Assembly (NCBI RefSeq): GCF_013032855.1
Contig: NZ_WQDA01000004.1
Coordinates: 310,001-374,000, forward strand
Reading direction: 5' to 3'
Source: Ruegeria arenilitoris
GTDB taxonomy: Bacteria > Pseudomonadota > Alphaproteobacteria > Rhodobacterales > Rhodobacteraceae
Length of the DNA: 64,000 nucleotides
Made by a program: the position numbers and the translations under genes. Shown in pieces: positions 8,413-16,917 of the stretch. Position 1 is the stretch's first letter. Every line of letters starts with the position of its first letter. The notes under the pieces were generated by a model. It was not told the origin of the DNA, searched no databases, and saw only the letters and a program-made list of their open reading frames with translations.

Positions 8413-9179
8413 TGACCCAGCCAGCAACCTTCCATGACCTCGACGGCGCGTCCGTCTTCATCACCGGCGGCGGGTCGGGCGTGGGCGCGGCCCTGACAGA
8501 CGGGTTCCTGGCCCAAGGCGCCAAGGTCGCCTTTATCGGCCGGTCCGACGCCAGCGCGTTCGTCGAAGAGATGCGCGCCAAACACGGCCGCGCGCCCTTG
8601 TTCCTGCAGGGCGACATGACCGACACCGCGCTGCTGCACGAAACAATGACCAAGGCTGCCGAGGCCCACGGTCCGCTGAACGTGCTGGTCAACAATGCCG
8701 CAAACGACAAGCGCCACAGCCTCGAGGAAACCACGACCGAGTTTTGGGACTGGATGATCGAGGTCAACCTCAAGGCCTATTACTTTGCCTGCCAGCAGGC
8801 CGCGCGCCAGATGGCCGAAACCGGCGGGTCGATCATCAACTTCAGTTCGATCAGCTACATGATGGGCAATGCGGGCTATCCGATCTATACGACGGCCAAC
8901 GCCGGAATCACCGGCATGACCCGCTCGCTCGCGCGCGAGCTGGGGCCGAAGAACATCCGCGTCAACGCGCTGGCGCCCGGCTGGGTGCTGACGCAGAAAC
9001 AACTGGACATGTGGGCCACGCCCGAGGATCTGGCCGCGCATATGGATCGACAGTGCCTGAAGGAACATCTGAGCCCGGACGACATGATCGCGCCGACGCT
9101 GTTCCTGGCATCGACGGCCAGCCGCGCCATGACCGGGCAATGCATGGTCGTCGATGGCGGCGTGGTCACAACGGGGTAA
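8412..9179 (+). CDS. SDR-family sugar dehydrogenase (probable galactose dehydrogenase) with Lys-to-Asn change in the active site
   Basis: 255-aa short-chain dehydrogenase. The NAD(P)-binding TGGGSGVG is at 18-25, NNAAN at 94-98, the catalytic Ser at 146 and Tyr at 159. The usual YxxxK lysine is replaced: the motif reads YTTAN, so residue 163 is Asn (codon AAC). The rest of the fold, including RVNALAPG and the C-terminal VDGG, is well kept. Context points to oxidation of D-galactose to galactonolactone. Whether the Asn enzyme is active, uses another base, or has another role is open. The ATG at 8412 shares its A with the upstream stop codon. Confidence 0.8.
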   Translation: MTQPATFHDLDGASVFITGGGSGVGAALTDGFLAQGAKVAFIGRSDASAFVEEMRAKHGRAPLFLQGDMTDTALLHETMTKAAEAHGPLNVLVNNAANDKRHSLEETTTEFWDWMIEVNLKAYYFACQQAARQMAETGGSIINFSSISYMMGNAGYPIYTTANAGITGMTRSLARELGPKNIRVNALAPGWVLTQKQLDMWATPEDLAAHMDRQCLKEHLSPDDMIAPTLFLASTASRAMTGQCMVVDGGVVTTG

Positions 9180-9183
9180 GCAC

Positions 9184-10077
9184 ATGAACACCGAGTGGAT
9201 CGCAGTAGACTGGGGCACCTCGCATCTGCGCGCCTGGGCGATGCAGGGCGACACGGTGCTGGACCACGCCCAATGCGACCGGGGCATGGCGACGCTGGGC
9301 CGGGATCAGTTCCAGGACGCGCTGCTGACGCTGGTTCAGGGCTGGCTGGGCGCGGCGCCCGTCGACGTGATCGCCTGCGGCATGGTCGGTGCCCGGCAAG
9401 GCTGGGTCGAGGCGCCCTATGTGGCGGTTCCGACCAAGCCGATCTCGAACGTGCCGGTGCGCGTGCCCGGCACCGATCCACGCATCCGCGCTTTCGTGGT
9501 ACCCGGCCTGAAACAGGACGACCCCGCCGACGTGATGCGCGGCGAGGAAACCCAGATCGCCGGCTACCTGTCCACGCGCCCGCATTGGGATGGCGTGATC
9601 TGCCTGCCCGGCACCCACACCAAATGGGTGCAGGTCAGCGCCGGCGAGGTCGTCAGCTTCCGCACCTTCATGACGGGTGAACTGTTCGATCTGCTGGGAC
9701 AACACTCGGTGCTGAAACACTCGGTGGGCGAAGGCTGGGACGACGACGCCTTTGCCACGGCCGTGGCCGACACGCTGTCCAAGCCCGAGCAACTGGCCGG
9801 GCGGCTGTTCGGGCTGCGCGCGGCCGACCTGCTGCACGGCCAGGATCCGGCCACCGCCCGCGCCCGCCTGTCGGGCGCTCTGATCGGTGCCGAACTGGCC
9901 GCCACCCGCCCCTATTGGCTGGGTCAGCAACTGGCCATCATCGGGGCCGAGGCCCTGTCGAACATCTATGCCACCGCGCTGCAGCAACAGGGCGCATTCG
10001 TCGAAACCGCCGACGCGACCCAAGCCACGCTGGCCGGTCTGCTGCAGGCCCGCACCCTCACGAGGCAAACCGCATGA
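9184..10077 (+). CDS. dgoK: 2-dehydro-3-deoxygalactonokinase
   Basis: 297-aa DgoK-family kinase that phosphorylates 2-dehydro-3-deoxy-galactonate at O6. Visible family motifs are DWGTSHLRAW near the N terminus, GMVGARQGW around residues 66-74 and LPGTHTKW around 141-148. It starts 4 nt after the SDR stop, and its own stop overlaps the dgoA start as ATGA. Together with the dehydratase and dgoA it defines the lower galactonate pathway, which makes the galactose assignment of the whole operon strong. Confidence 0.93.
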   Translation: MNTEWIAVDWGTSHLRAWAMQGDTVLDHAQCDRGMATLGRDQFQDALLTLVQGWLGAAPVDVIACGMVGARQGWVEAPYVAVPTKPISNVPVRVPGTDPRIRAFVVPGLKQDDPADVMRGEETQIAGYLSTRPHWDGVICLPGTHTKWVQVSAGEVVSFRTFMTGELFDLLGQHSVLKHSVGEGWDDDAFATAVADTLSKPEQLAGRLFGLRAADLLHGQDPATARARLSGALIGAELAATRPYWLGQQLAIIGAEALSNIYATALQQQGAFVETADATQATLAGLLQARTLTRQTA

Positions 10078-10679
10078 GCCGCCCCATCATCGCCATTCTG
10101 CGAGGGCTTGAACCGGCACAGGCCGAGGCCGTCGGCCAAGCCATTTTGGACGCCGGAATCGACCGGATCGAGGTTCCGCTGAACTCGCCCGACCCGCTGG
10201 ACAGCATCGGCCGTCTGGCCCGTTCGATCGGCGACCGCGCGCTGGTCGGGGCCGGAACCGTCCTGACCGTGGACGAAGTCGAACAGGTGGCCGCCGTTGG
10301 CGGCAAGCTGATCGTGTCGCCAAATTGCGATGCCGAGGTTATCGCGCGCACGGTGGATCTGAGCCTTCAAAGCTGGCCCGGGGTCTATACCCCGACCGAA
10401 GCCTTCGTCGCCCTGCGCGCCGGAGCCACCGGGTTGAAACTGTTTCCCGGGGTGATGGCCGGACCGGTGGGGCTGGCGGCCATGCGCCCGATCCTGCCCA
10501 AGGGCACGCAGGTCTATGCCGTGGGCGGCGCGGGGCCCGAGAATTTCGGCGACTGGCTCAAGGCCGGGGCCGACGGTTTCGGCATCGGCTCGGCCCTGTT
10601 CAAACCCGGCATGTCCGTGGACCAGATCGCCGAAAACGCCCGCCAGATCGTCGCCGCCTTTGACGAGGCCGCGCGATGA
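10074..10679 (+). CDS. dgoA: 2-dehydro-3-deoxy-6-phosphogalactonate aldolase
   Basis: 201-aa class I aldolase of the KDPG/KDPGal family, which splits 2-dehydro-3-deoxy-6-phosphogalactonate to pyruvate and glyceraldehyde-3-phosphate. Arg10 (ILRG), Glu33 (IEVPLNSP) and the Schiff-base Lys122 (GLKLFPG) are present. The IEVPLNSP form is typical of DgoA rather than Eda. It overlaps dgoK and the lactonase gene by 4 nt each. Confidence 0.92.
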   Translation: MSRPIIAILRGLEPAQAEAVGQAILDAGIDRIEVPLNSPDPLDSIGRLARSIGDRALVGAGTVLTVDEVEQVAAVGGKLIVSPNCDAEVIARTVDLSLQSWPGVYTPTEAFVALRAGATGLKLFPGVMAGPVGLAAMRPILPKGTQVYAVGGAGPENFGDWLKAGADGFGIGSALFKPGMSVDQIAENARQIVAAFDEAAR

Positions 10680-11536
10680 GCCAGGTCTTTGACGACCGCC
10701 CGTGCGCGTTGGGCGAAGGCCCGCTGTGGCACCCCGAACGGCAACAGCTGTTCTGGTTCGACATCATCAACAAGCGCCTGATGACCCGCGACGCGGGTGG
10801 CCCGCAAAGCTGGGATTTTGCCGAGCACGTCTCGGCCGCAGGCTGGATCGACCGCGACACGCTGCTGATCGCGTCGGAAACCGGCCTGTGGCGGTTCGGG
10901 CTTGAGACCGGTCACAAGGACCGCATCGTCGCGCTCGAGGCCGACAACCCGGTGACCCGCTCGAATGACGGGCGGGCTGATCCGTGGGGCGGGTTCTGGA
11001 TCGGCACAATGGGCAAGCGCGCGGAACGGGGCGCGGGGGCGATCTATCGTTTTTGGCGGGGTGAGCTGCGGCAGCTGGTGCCGGACGTGACCATCTCGAA
11101 CGCGATCAGTTTCGCGCCTGACCGGTCTTGCGCCTATTTTTGCGACACGGCCACCGGGCAGGTGCGGCGCTGGGGCCTGAACCCGGAAACCGGCTGGCCC
11201 GAGGGCGACAGCGCGGTGTTTCTGGACCTGCGCGCCGAGGGGCTGAACCCCGATGGCGCGGTCGTCGATGCCGCGGGCAACCTATGGCTCGCGCAATGGG
11301 GCGCGGCGCGGGTCGCGGTCTATGACGCCGGCGGAACCTTTCTGCGCGCGGTGAACTTCCCGGCGGCCCATACCTCGTGCCCCGCTTTCGGCGGGCCGGA
11401 TCTGACGACGCTGTTCTGCACCTCGGCCCGTGAAGGGCTGGATGCGGACACCATCGCATCGCACCCCACCAACGGAATGACCTTTGCCGCCGAAAACGCG
11501 GGCCAAGGTCAGGCGGAACACAGAGTCATCCTATGA
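10676..11536 (+). CDS. SMP-30/gluconolactonase-family sugar lactonase (probable galactonolactonase)
   Basis: 286-aa beta-propeller lactonase. The divalent metal ligands of the family are in place: Glu14 in GEGPLWH, Asn97 in SNDG, Asn142 and Asp193 in NPDG. In this operon it would open the galactonolactone made by the SDR enzyme. A related protein acts on arabinonolactone in other bacteria, so the specificity is inferred from context. It overlaps dgoA and the GH42 gene by 4 nt each. Confidence 0.85.
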   Translation: MSQVFDDRPCALGEGPLWHPERQQLFWFDIINKRLMTRDAGGPQSWDFAEHVSAAGWIDRDTLLIASETGLWRFGLETGHKDRIVALEADNPVTRSNDGRADPWGGFWIGTMGKRAERGAGAIYRFWRGELRQLVPDVTISNAISFAPDRSCAYFCDTATGQVRRWGLNPETGWPEGDSAVFLDLRAEGLNPDGAVVDAAGNLWLAQWGAARVAVYDAGGTFLRAVNFPAAHTSCPAFGGPDLTTLFCTSAREGLDADTIASHPTNGMTFAAENAGQGQAEHRVIL

Positions 11537-13452
11537 ACCCCGAACTTGGCGTTTGCTATTACCCCGAACATTGGCCCCAGTCGATGTGGGCCGAAGATGC
11601 CGCGCGCATGGTCGAGGCCGGCCTGCGCTGGGTCCGGATCGGCGAATTCGGATGGAGCCGGATGGAGCCGGAACCGGGCCGGCTGACATTCGACTGGCTG
11701 GATCAGGCCATCGAGACCCTTGGTGCGGCTGGGCTGAAGGTGGTGCTGGGAACCCCAACCGCCACGCCGCCGCGCTGGATGCTGGACCGGCACCCGGACA
11801 TGCTGGCGGTGGATGAAAACGGGCAGCCGCGCAAGTTCGGCTCGCGCCGTCACTATTGTTTCAGCCATCCCGGATACGTCGATGAGTGCGTCCGCATCGC
11901 CCGGATCATGGGCGAACTTTATGGCCGCAACCCGCATGTGGCCGGCTGGCAGATCGACAATGAATATGGTTGCCACGACACCACCGTCAGCTACGGCGAG
12001 CCTGCCCGGCAGGCCTTCCGCCGTTGGCTGGCCGAACGCTATGGCTCGGTCGCGGCGCTGAACGCGGCCTGGGGCAACGTGTTCTGGTCGATGGAATACG
12101 GCGACTTCGATCAGATCGACCTGCCCAACCTGACCGTGACCGAACCCAACCCGGCGCATGTGCTGGCCTTCCGCCGGTTTAGCTCGGATCAGGTGGTGGC
12201 CTTCAACCGGGCCCAGGTTCAGGCGCTGCGGCCCCTGACCGACGCGCCGCTGCTACACAACTACATGGGCCGGATTCTGGATTTCGACCATTTCGAAGTG
12301 GGCGCCGATCTGGATATCGCCACCTGGGACAGCTACCCGATCGGGTTCCTGTCCGACCGGCTCGAGGCCGACGCGGCGCACAAGGCGACCTTTCTGCAGC
12401 AGGGCGACCCGGACATGCAGGCCTTTCACCACGATCTGTACCGCGCCGTCGGACGCGGCCGCTGGTGGGTGATGGAACAGCAGCCCGGACCGGTGAACTG
12501 GGCGCCCTACAACCCGGCCCCTCTGCCGGGCATGGTGCGGCTTTGGTCGCTTGAGGCCGTGGCCCACGGGGCCGAGGTGGTCAGCTATTTCCGCTGGCGG
12601 CAGGCGCCTTTTGCGCAGGAACAGATGCACGCGGGCTTGCTGACACCGAACAACCAACCCGCCCCCGGTCTGGCCGAGGCGCAGCAGACGGCCGCGGATC
12701 TGGCCGCGCTGGGACCGGTGGAACCGGTGCAGGCGCGGGTGGCCATCCTGTTCGACTACCCGTCGGACTGGGCCTGGGCGACCCAGCCTCAGGGCGCTGG
12801 GTTCAACTATTTTCGGCTGGTGTTTTCCGCTTATCGCGCCCTGCGCCGCGCCGGGCTGTCGGTCGATGTCGTGCCGGCCTCGGGCTTGGACGACGCCGAC
12901 TATGATCTGATCCTCGCCCCCGGACTGGCCACGCTGGACGACGCGCTGGCCGACCGCCTGCGGGCGGCCGCGAAACTGACGGTTCTGGGCCCGCGTACCG
13001 GGGCAATCACTGCTGATTTCCAGATCCCGGCCCAAGGCCGCCCTGGCCTGCAAGCGCTGGACTGCGACGTGGCGCTGGTGGAATCCCTGCCGCCCGAGAT
13101 CACCCGCCCGGTTCAGGGCGGCGGAGCGGCGCAACACTGGGTCGAGTGGCTGACAGGCGACGCGCCCGATCTGTTGACCTTTGCGGACGGAACCCCGGCG
13201 CTGAAGGGCAGTGACCAGCTTTGGTATCTGGCCAGCTTCCCGGACGAAGACCTGTGGGACCGGATCGTTGGAATGGCCGCGCAGAAGGTCGGGCTGACCC
13301 TGCACCCTATGCCGCCCGGCCTGCGGCGGCGCGAAACCGCGACCCATGACTTCCTGATCAACTACAACGCCACACCGGTGGATTGGAACGGCCACAGCAT
13401 CGCTGCCTGCGGGGTCGCCATCCTGAAGCGCAATCCGCCCGGCCAGGAATGA
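11533..13452 (+). CDS. GH42 beta-galactosidase
   Basis: 639-aa family 42 glycosidase. The acid/base Glu144 sits in DNEYGC and the nucleophile Glu315 in WVMEQQPGP. A trimerisation-like middle domain and a small C-terminal domain follow, giving the usual family length. No signal peptide is seen, so it acts in the cytoplasm on imported beta-galactosides. It is the last gene of the operon. With the GH4 enzyme, the cell can take galactose from both alpha- and beta-linked donors. Confidence 0.92.
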   Translation: MNPELGVCYYPEHWPQSMWAEDAARMVEAGLRWVRIGEFGWSRMEPEPGRLTFDWLDQAIETLGAAGLKVVLGTPTATPPRWMLDRHPDMLAVDENGQPRKFGSRRHYCFSHPGYVDECVRIARIMGELYGRNPHVAGWQIDNEYGCHDTTVSYGEPARQAFRRWLAERYGSVAALNAAWGNVFWSMEYGDFDQIDLPNLTVTEPNPAHVLAFRRFSSDQVVAFNRAQVQALRPLTDAPLLHNYMGRILDFDHFEVGADLDIATWDSYPIGFLSDRLEADAAHKATFLQQGDPDMQAFHHDLYRAVGRGRWWVMEQQPGPVNWAPYNPAPLPGMVRLWSLEAVAHGAEVVSYFRWRQAPFAQEQMHAGLLTPNNQPAPGLAEAQQTAADLAALGPVEPVQARVAILFDYPSDWAWATQPQGAGFNYFRLVFSAYRALRRAGLSVDVVPASGLDDADYDLILAPGLATLDDALADRLRAAAKLTVLGPRTGAITADFQIPAQGRPGLQALDCDVALVESLPPEITRPVQGGGAAQHWVEWLTGDAPDLLTFADGTPALKGSDQLWYLASFPDEDLWDRIVGMAAQKVGLTLHPMPPGLRRRETATHDFLINYNATPVDWNGHSIAACGVAILKRNPPGQE

Positions 13453-13469
13453 ACCTGAACCGGGCGGAT
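13433..13469 (+). terminator. Stem-loop at the end of the galactoside operon
   Basis: Arms ATCCGCCCGG (13433-13442) and CCGGGCGGAT (13460-13469) form a perfect 10-bp stem that spans the GH42 stop codon, with a 17-nt loop. A run of five T lies about 20 nt further on (13489-13493), so it is an imperfect intrinsic terminator. It lies in the convergent gap before the minus-strand permease gene. Confidence 0.45.
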
Positions 13470-13494
13470 GTGGTGCTCTGGTAGGCGCTTTTTC

Positions 13495-14751
13495 CTACTC
13501 GTCGGTCTTCAGACTGTTTGGATCGAAGACGTTGCCGAACCCACTGTTGCCCGAAGGCTGATTGTCAGGCTCGGCTGAGCTTTCGTCGTCCTGACCACCC
13601 AATGTGTTCGGAGCGAACACATTGCCAAAACCGCTGTTGTTCGACGGTTTGGGCGTGGATTGCTGCGCGTCGCCTTGCTCGGCTTCGCGCTGCTTGCGCT
13701 GCTCCTCGCGTTGCTTGCGCAATTCCTGAATGCGCTGTTCGGCTTCCAGACGCTTTTCTTCCTTGACGTCCGCGATGCACTGGGCCGGGTTGTAGGCCAT
13801 GGCCGTCCCGACGACAGTGATCGTTGCCACGGCAAACATGACCAGCAGCACGGCCGCCATGTTCCCCGAGAAAAAGCTGGGCAACTTGATCTTGCCCGCC
13901 AGCTCCTCGACCGTGGCTTCCTTGCGCGCGGCAGCGACCAGTTCCTGACGCTTCAACTTGGCTTCGTTCAACAGGGCGAAGAACACGGTCAGCGCCACGA
14001 TGATAAAGGCCAGCGCCGAAATCGCAGGTGTAATGCCGTAGCGCACCTTCTGAGCCAGTTCGATTGTCAGTGTCGGGTATTCGCCGAACGTGAAGGTGGT
14101 GGTGTTGTAGTTCTCGAACGAGGCAAGAAACGCAAGCACCGCCGCCGAAGCAATCGCCGGGCGCATGAACGGGAGCAGGATCTTGCGAAACGCCTGTGCA
14201 TGCGTTGCGCCAAGGTCCAGTGCCGCCTCGGTCAGCGCCAGGTCATATCGCTGCAGCCGGGCCACCAGAACCAACATGCAATAGCTGGCGATGAAGGTGG
14301 ATTGGCCAATCACGGTCAGGAAAATACCGTTCGACAAAAAGCTGTCGGCGCCCAGCCCCAGCATCCGGTTGATCCGGTCCCAGAAGACCAGCGTCGAGAT
14401 ACCCAGAACAACGCCCGGGATCAGGATCGGAGCGATGATGATCGTATAGTAGGTGGCGCGCAGCTTGGGCCAGATCTGGGTCAACATCAGCGCTCCGGCC
14501 AAGCCCATCGCCACCGACAGAACCACGGTTCCCGCGCCGATGATCAACGAGTTCTTGATGCCGTTCAGGATGCGTTGGTCCTGAAACAACTCGCCAAACC
14601 ACTGGAAGGTCAGGCATTCCCACGGGCTCATGCGCGGGAAACCGGACGAGTTGAAGGCGGTGATCGACATGATCACCAGGGGACCCAGCAGGTAGGCGAA
14701 GAAGATCGCCAGATAGACCCAGATGCTGATACGGAGGAAGGACATGTTCAT
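13495..14751 (-). CDS. ABC transporter permease (PotC type) with an unusual C-terminal tail
   Basis: 418-aa permease of the spermidine/putrescine family. Residues 1-265 are a normal PotC-like bundle with the EAA loop at about 175-198 (EAALDLGATHAQ). Beyond this lies a tail of about 150 residues: a basic segment, an extra hydrophobic helix (about 298-319), a highly charged Glu/Lys/Arg/Gln helix (about 326-360) and a Pro/Asn/Ser-rich end with two copies of NSGFGNVFxPNxL (372-384 and 402-414). PotC proteins usually end near 265-280 residues. The tail may bind a partner or regulate transport. It overlaps the upstream permease by 4 nt. Confidence 0.88.
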   Translation of the reverse strand: MNMSFLRISIWVYLAIFFAYLLGPLVIMSITAFNSSGFPRMSPWECLTFQWFGELFQDQRILNGIKNSLIIGAGTVVLSVAMGLAGALMLTQIWPKLRATYYTIIIAPILIPGVVLGISTLVFWDRINRMLGLGADSFLSNGIFLTVIGQSTFIASYCMLVLVARLQRYDLALTEAALDLGATHAQAFRKILLPFMRPAIASAAVLAFLASFENYNTTTFTFGEYPTLTIELAQKVRYGITPAISALAFIIVALTVFFALLNEAKLKRQELVAAARKEATVEELAGKIKLPSFFSGNMAAVLLVMFAVATITVVGTAMAYNPAQCIADVKEEKRLEAEQRIQELRKQREEQRKQREAEQGDAQQSTPKPSNNSGFGNVFAPNTLGGQDDESSAEPDNQPSGNSGFGNVFDPNSLKTDE

Positions 14752-15668
14752 TTCCCGATATCCCCCATGTTCACCTTGAACAGGCGCATCATTGCCAGCA
14801 CGAACAGGATACAGGTGACCAGCAGAACGATGGCGTAGGCTGCGCCTTGTGGCCAGTCGTTGTTGTCATTGAACTGCTGATAGATCAGTTGCGTGAACCA
14901 CAGACTGGACGGCCCACCCAGGATTTGAGGTGCGGCCAGCGCACCGGCCGACAGCATGAACACCATCGTACAGCCAGAACTGATGCCAGGCTTGGCATAG
15001 GGAATGACCACCCTCCAGTGGATCCGCCACCACGGAGCGCCCAAGTCGCGCGCCGCTTCGATCTGGTTTCCATCCAGGCTTTCGATGACGTTGTACATCG
15101 GGAAGATCATCAGCAGGATGTACGCGTAGCCGAGGCCCGCATAGAGCGCGATGTCGTTGCGGATGAAATCAAACGGCGTGTCCCAGATCCCCAATCCGAC
15201 GAACAGCGTGTTCAAAACACCCGTCTCTCCGAAGATGATACGCAGCGCAAAGGCGCGCAGGATCTCGTTGATCCAATAGGGGATGATCAGCATGATCGCG
15301 AAGATACGGATGTGATTGCCCTTGGACTGACCCAGGTAATAGGCAATCGGATAGCAAATGATCAGGTTGAAGATCGTCACGCAGACCGCAGCGATCAACG
15401 TCCGGAAGAACACGCGCAGATCAACGGCGTTGTAGGACTGGCTACCGCCTTCCGGCCCGTAGATCAGGTATTTGTAGTTCTCTAGAGTGTACACGTCCTT
15501 GGGGCCGCCGATTTCCGGGGGCGGCAGGTTGGGACGGAAGGAAAAGTCCAGCATCGACAGCTGCGGCAGGATGATCAGGCCGATCGTCCAGAACAGGACA
15601 AGCCCCAGAATCGCGAGCCCCATGCCGAAACCGTTGCGGTTGAAGAAGTCCCTGAGGAAGCCAGGCAT
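14748..15668 (-). CDS. ABC transporter permease (PotB type)
   Basis: 306-aa inner-membrane permease of the spermidine/putrescine family. There are six hydrophobic segments and an EAA loop near residues 205-228 (EAARDLGAPWWR...IPYAKP). It lies between the ATPase gene (12-nt gap) and the PotC-type permease (4-nt overlap) and forms the importer with them. The substrate could be a polyamine or another cationic or betaine-like compound. Confidence 0.9.
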   Translation of the reverse strand: MPGFLRDFFNRNGFGMGLAILGLVLFWTIGLIILPQLSMLDFSFRPNLPPPEIGGPKDVYTLENYKYLIYGPEGGSQSYNAVDLRVFFRTLIAAVCVTIFNLIICYPIAYYLGQSKGNHIRIFAIMLIIPYWINEILRAFALRIIFGETGVLNTLFVGLGIWDTPFDFIRNDIALYAGLGYAYILLMIFPMYNVIESLDGNQIEAARDLGAPWWRIHWRVVIPYAKPGISSGCTMVFMLSAGALAAPQILGGPSSLWFTQLIYQQFNDNNDWPQGAAYAIVLLVTCILFVLAMMRLFKVNMGDIGK

Positions 15669-15680
15669 CGTCGGGCCTCC

Positions 15681-16793
15681 TTATTCCGCAGCCAGCTCAC
15701 CCGCCGGAACGACGACCGCGTTGCGGGTTTCGTATTCCAACGTGATGTTCTGCCCGGTGTGATCTTTGAACGACTGCCCGTGGTTCGGGATCGAGACCTT
15801 AATCTCCTTGCCGCCCTCTCCTTCGGTGAAGATGTTGAAGACGTTGCCTTCGAATTCCTCGTGGGTCACCCGTGCCGTGACGAAATGATCGCCGCTCGTC
15901 CCCTCGGGTGCAATCGAGAACGCCTCGGGTCGGATGAACATCATGGCGTCGTCACCTTCGGCCAACTTGCCCTGATTGGCGGTCGATATCCGCGCCACCA
16001 GATCGCCGGACCGGTTGGTCGAGATCAGGGCCTCTTCGCCCATCACTCTTTTGACCTTGCCGCGGAAGACGTTGTTTTCGCCCACGAACGAGGCGGCAAA
16101 AGCGGTTGTCGGGTCGTTGTAGATGGTCTTGCCATCGGCGATCTGGTCAATCACGCCAGCACGCATCACGGCGATGTTGTCAGACATGGTCAGGGCCTCG
16201 CCCTGGTCATGGGTGATGTAGATGAATGTGATGCCCACACGCTTTTGGATTTCGCGCAGCTCGGTGCGCATGTGCTGGCGCAGCTTGAGATCCAGCGCCG
16301 ACAGCGGTTCGTCCAGCAGCAGCACGTCTGGCTCGGCGCATAGAGCGCGCGCGATGGCCACTCGTTGGCGCTGACCGCCCGACAACTCGCTGGGCAGCTT
16401 GTCGCCCTGATCCGGCAGGGCGATCATGTCCAGCAGCTCGTCCGCGCGTTTGCGCCGTTCGGCGGCGCTGGCCCCTTTGATCTCCATCGAAAAAGTTATG
16501 TTCTCCCACACCTTCATGAGCGGAAACAGCGCGAGGTTCTGAAAGATCAGAGCAGTAGGACGCTTGTTCGGCCCGATGCCCTTCATGTTCTTGCCGCCGA
16601 TCAGGACATTGCCTTCGCTGGGCTCGAGGAACCCCGAGACCGCTCGAAGGATCGTGGTCTTGCCGCAGCCCGAAGGCCCAAGGAACGAAAAGAAATCGCC
16701 CCCGTTGATGTTCACGTTCGCATCTCGCACAGCGACAAAATCGCCGAAGCGGATCCACAGGTTTTCCAGATCAACTCCGATCCCTGCACTCAT
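15681..16793 (-). CDS. ABC transporter ATP-binding protein (PotA type)
   Basis: 370-aa ATPase. Walker A GPSGCGKTT is at residues 39-47, followed by the LSGGQRQRVAIARAL signature and the LLLDEPLSALD Walker B. The C-terminal TOBE domain ends the protein. The ATG at 16793 has a GGAGAT site 8 nt before it; the longer frame to 16835 lacks one. It is the second gene of the operon, and a stem-loop lies between it and the binding-protein gene. Confidence 0.9.
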   Translation of the reverse strand: MSAGIGVDLENLWIRFGDFVAVRDANVNINGGDFFSFLGPSGCGKTTILRAVSGFLEPSEGNVLIGGKNMKGIGPNKRPTALIFQNLALFPLMKVWENITFSMEIKGASAAERRKRADELLDMIALPDQGDKLPSELSGGQRQRVAIARALCAEPDVLLLDEPLSALDLKLRQHMRTELREIQKRVGITFIYITHDQGEALTMSDNIAVMRAGVIDQIADGKTIYNDPTTAFAASFVGENNVFRGKVKRVMGEEALISTNRSGDLVARISTANQGKLAEGDDAMMFIRPEAFSIAPEGTSGDHFVTARVTHEEFEGNVFNIFTEGEGGKEIKVSIPNHGQSFKDHTGQNITLEYETRNAVVVPAGELAAE

Positions 16794-16863
16794 TTTTGGT
16801 ATCTCCCTGTGATGCAGCCTCAGGCCGCACCGCATCGTTGTCCGTCACGCGGGGCAAACGCGT

Positions 16864-16885
16864 GCGGGGTCCAAAGGCCCCCCGC
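16864..16885 (-). other. Stem-loop between binding-protein and ATPase genes
   Basis: Arms GCGGGG (16864-16869) and CCCCGC (16880-16885) enclose a loop that can itself pair TCC with GG. It lies in the 124-nt gap after the binding-protein gene (minus strand). No U-run follows, so an mRNA-stability or attenuation role is more likely than full termination. Confidence 0.45.
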
Positions 16886-16917
16886 GCGACAACGCGAGGG
16901 GCGCGATCTCAAGGCGA

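Noticed and set aside
13481-13498. GTAGG/CCTAC small inverted repeat as a terminator for the minus-strand permease gene
   Set aside because: Only 5-bp arms and it covers the permease stop codon; it is too weak to call separately from the stem-loop at 13433-13469.
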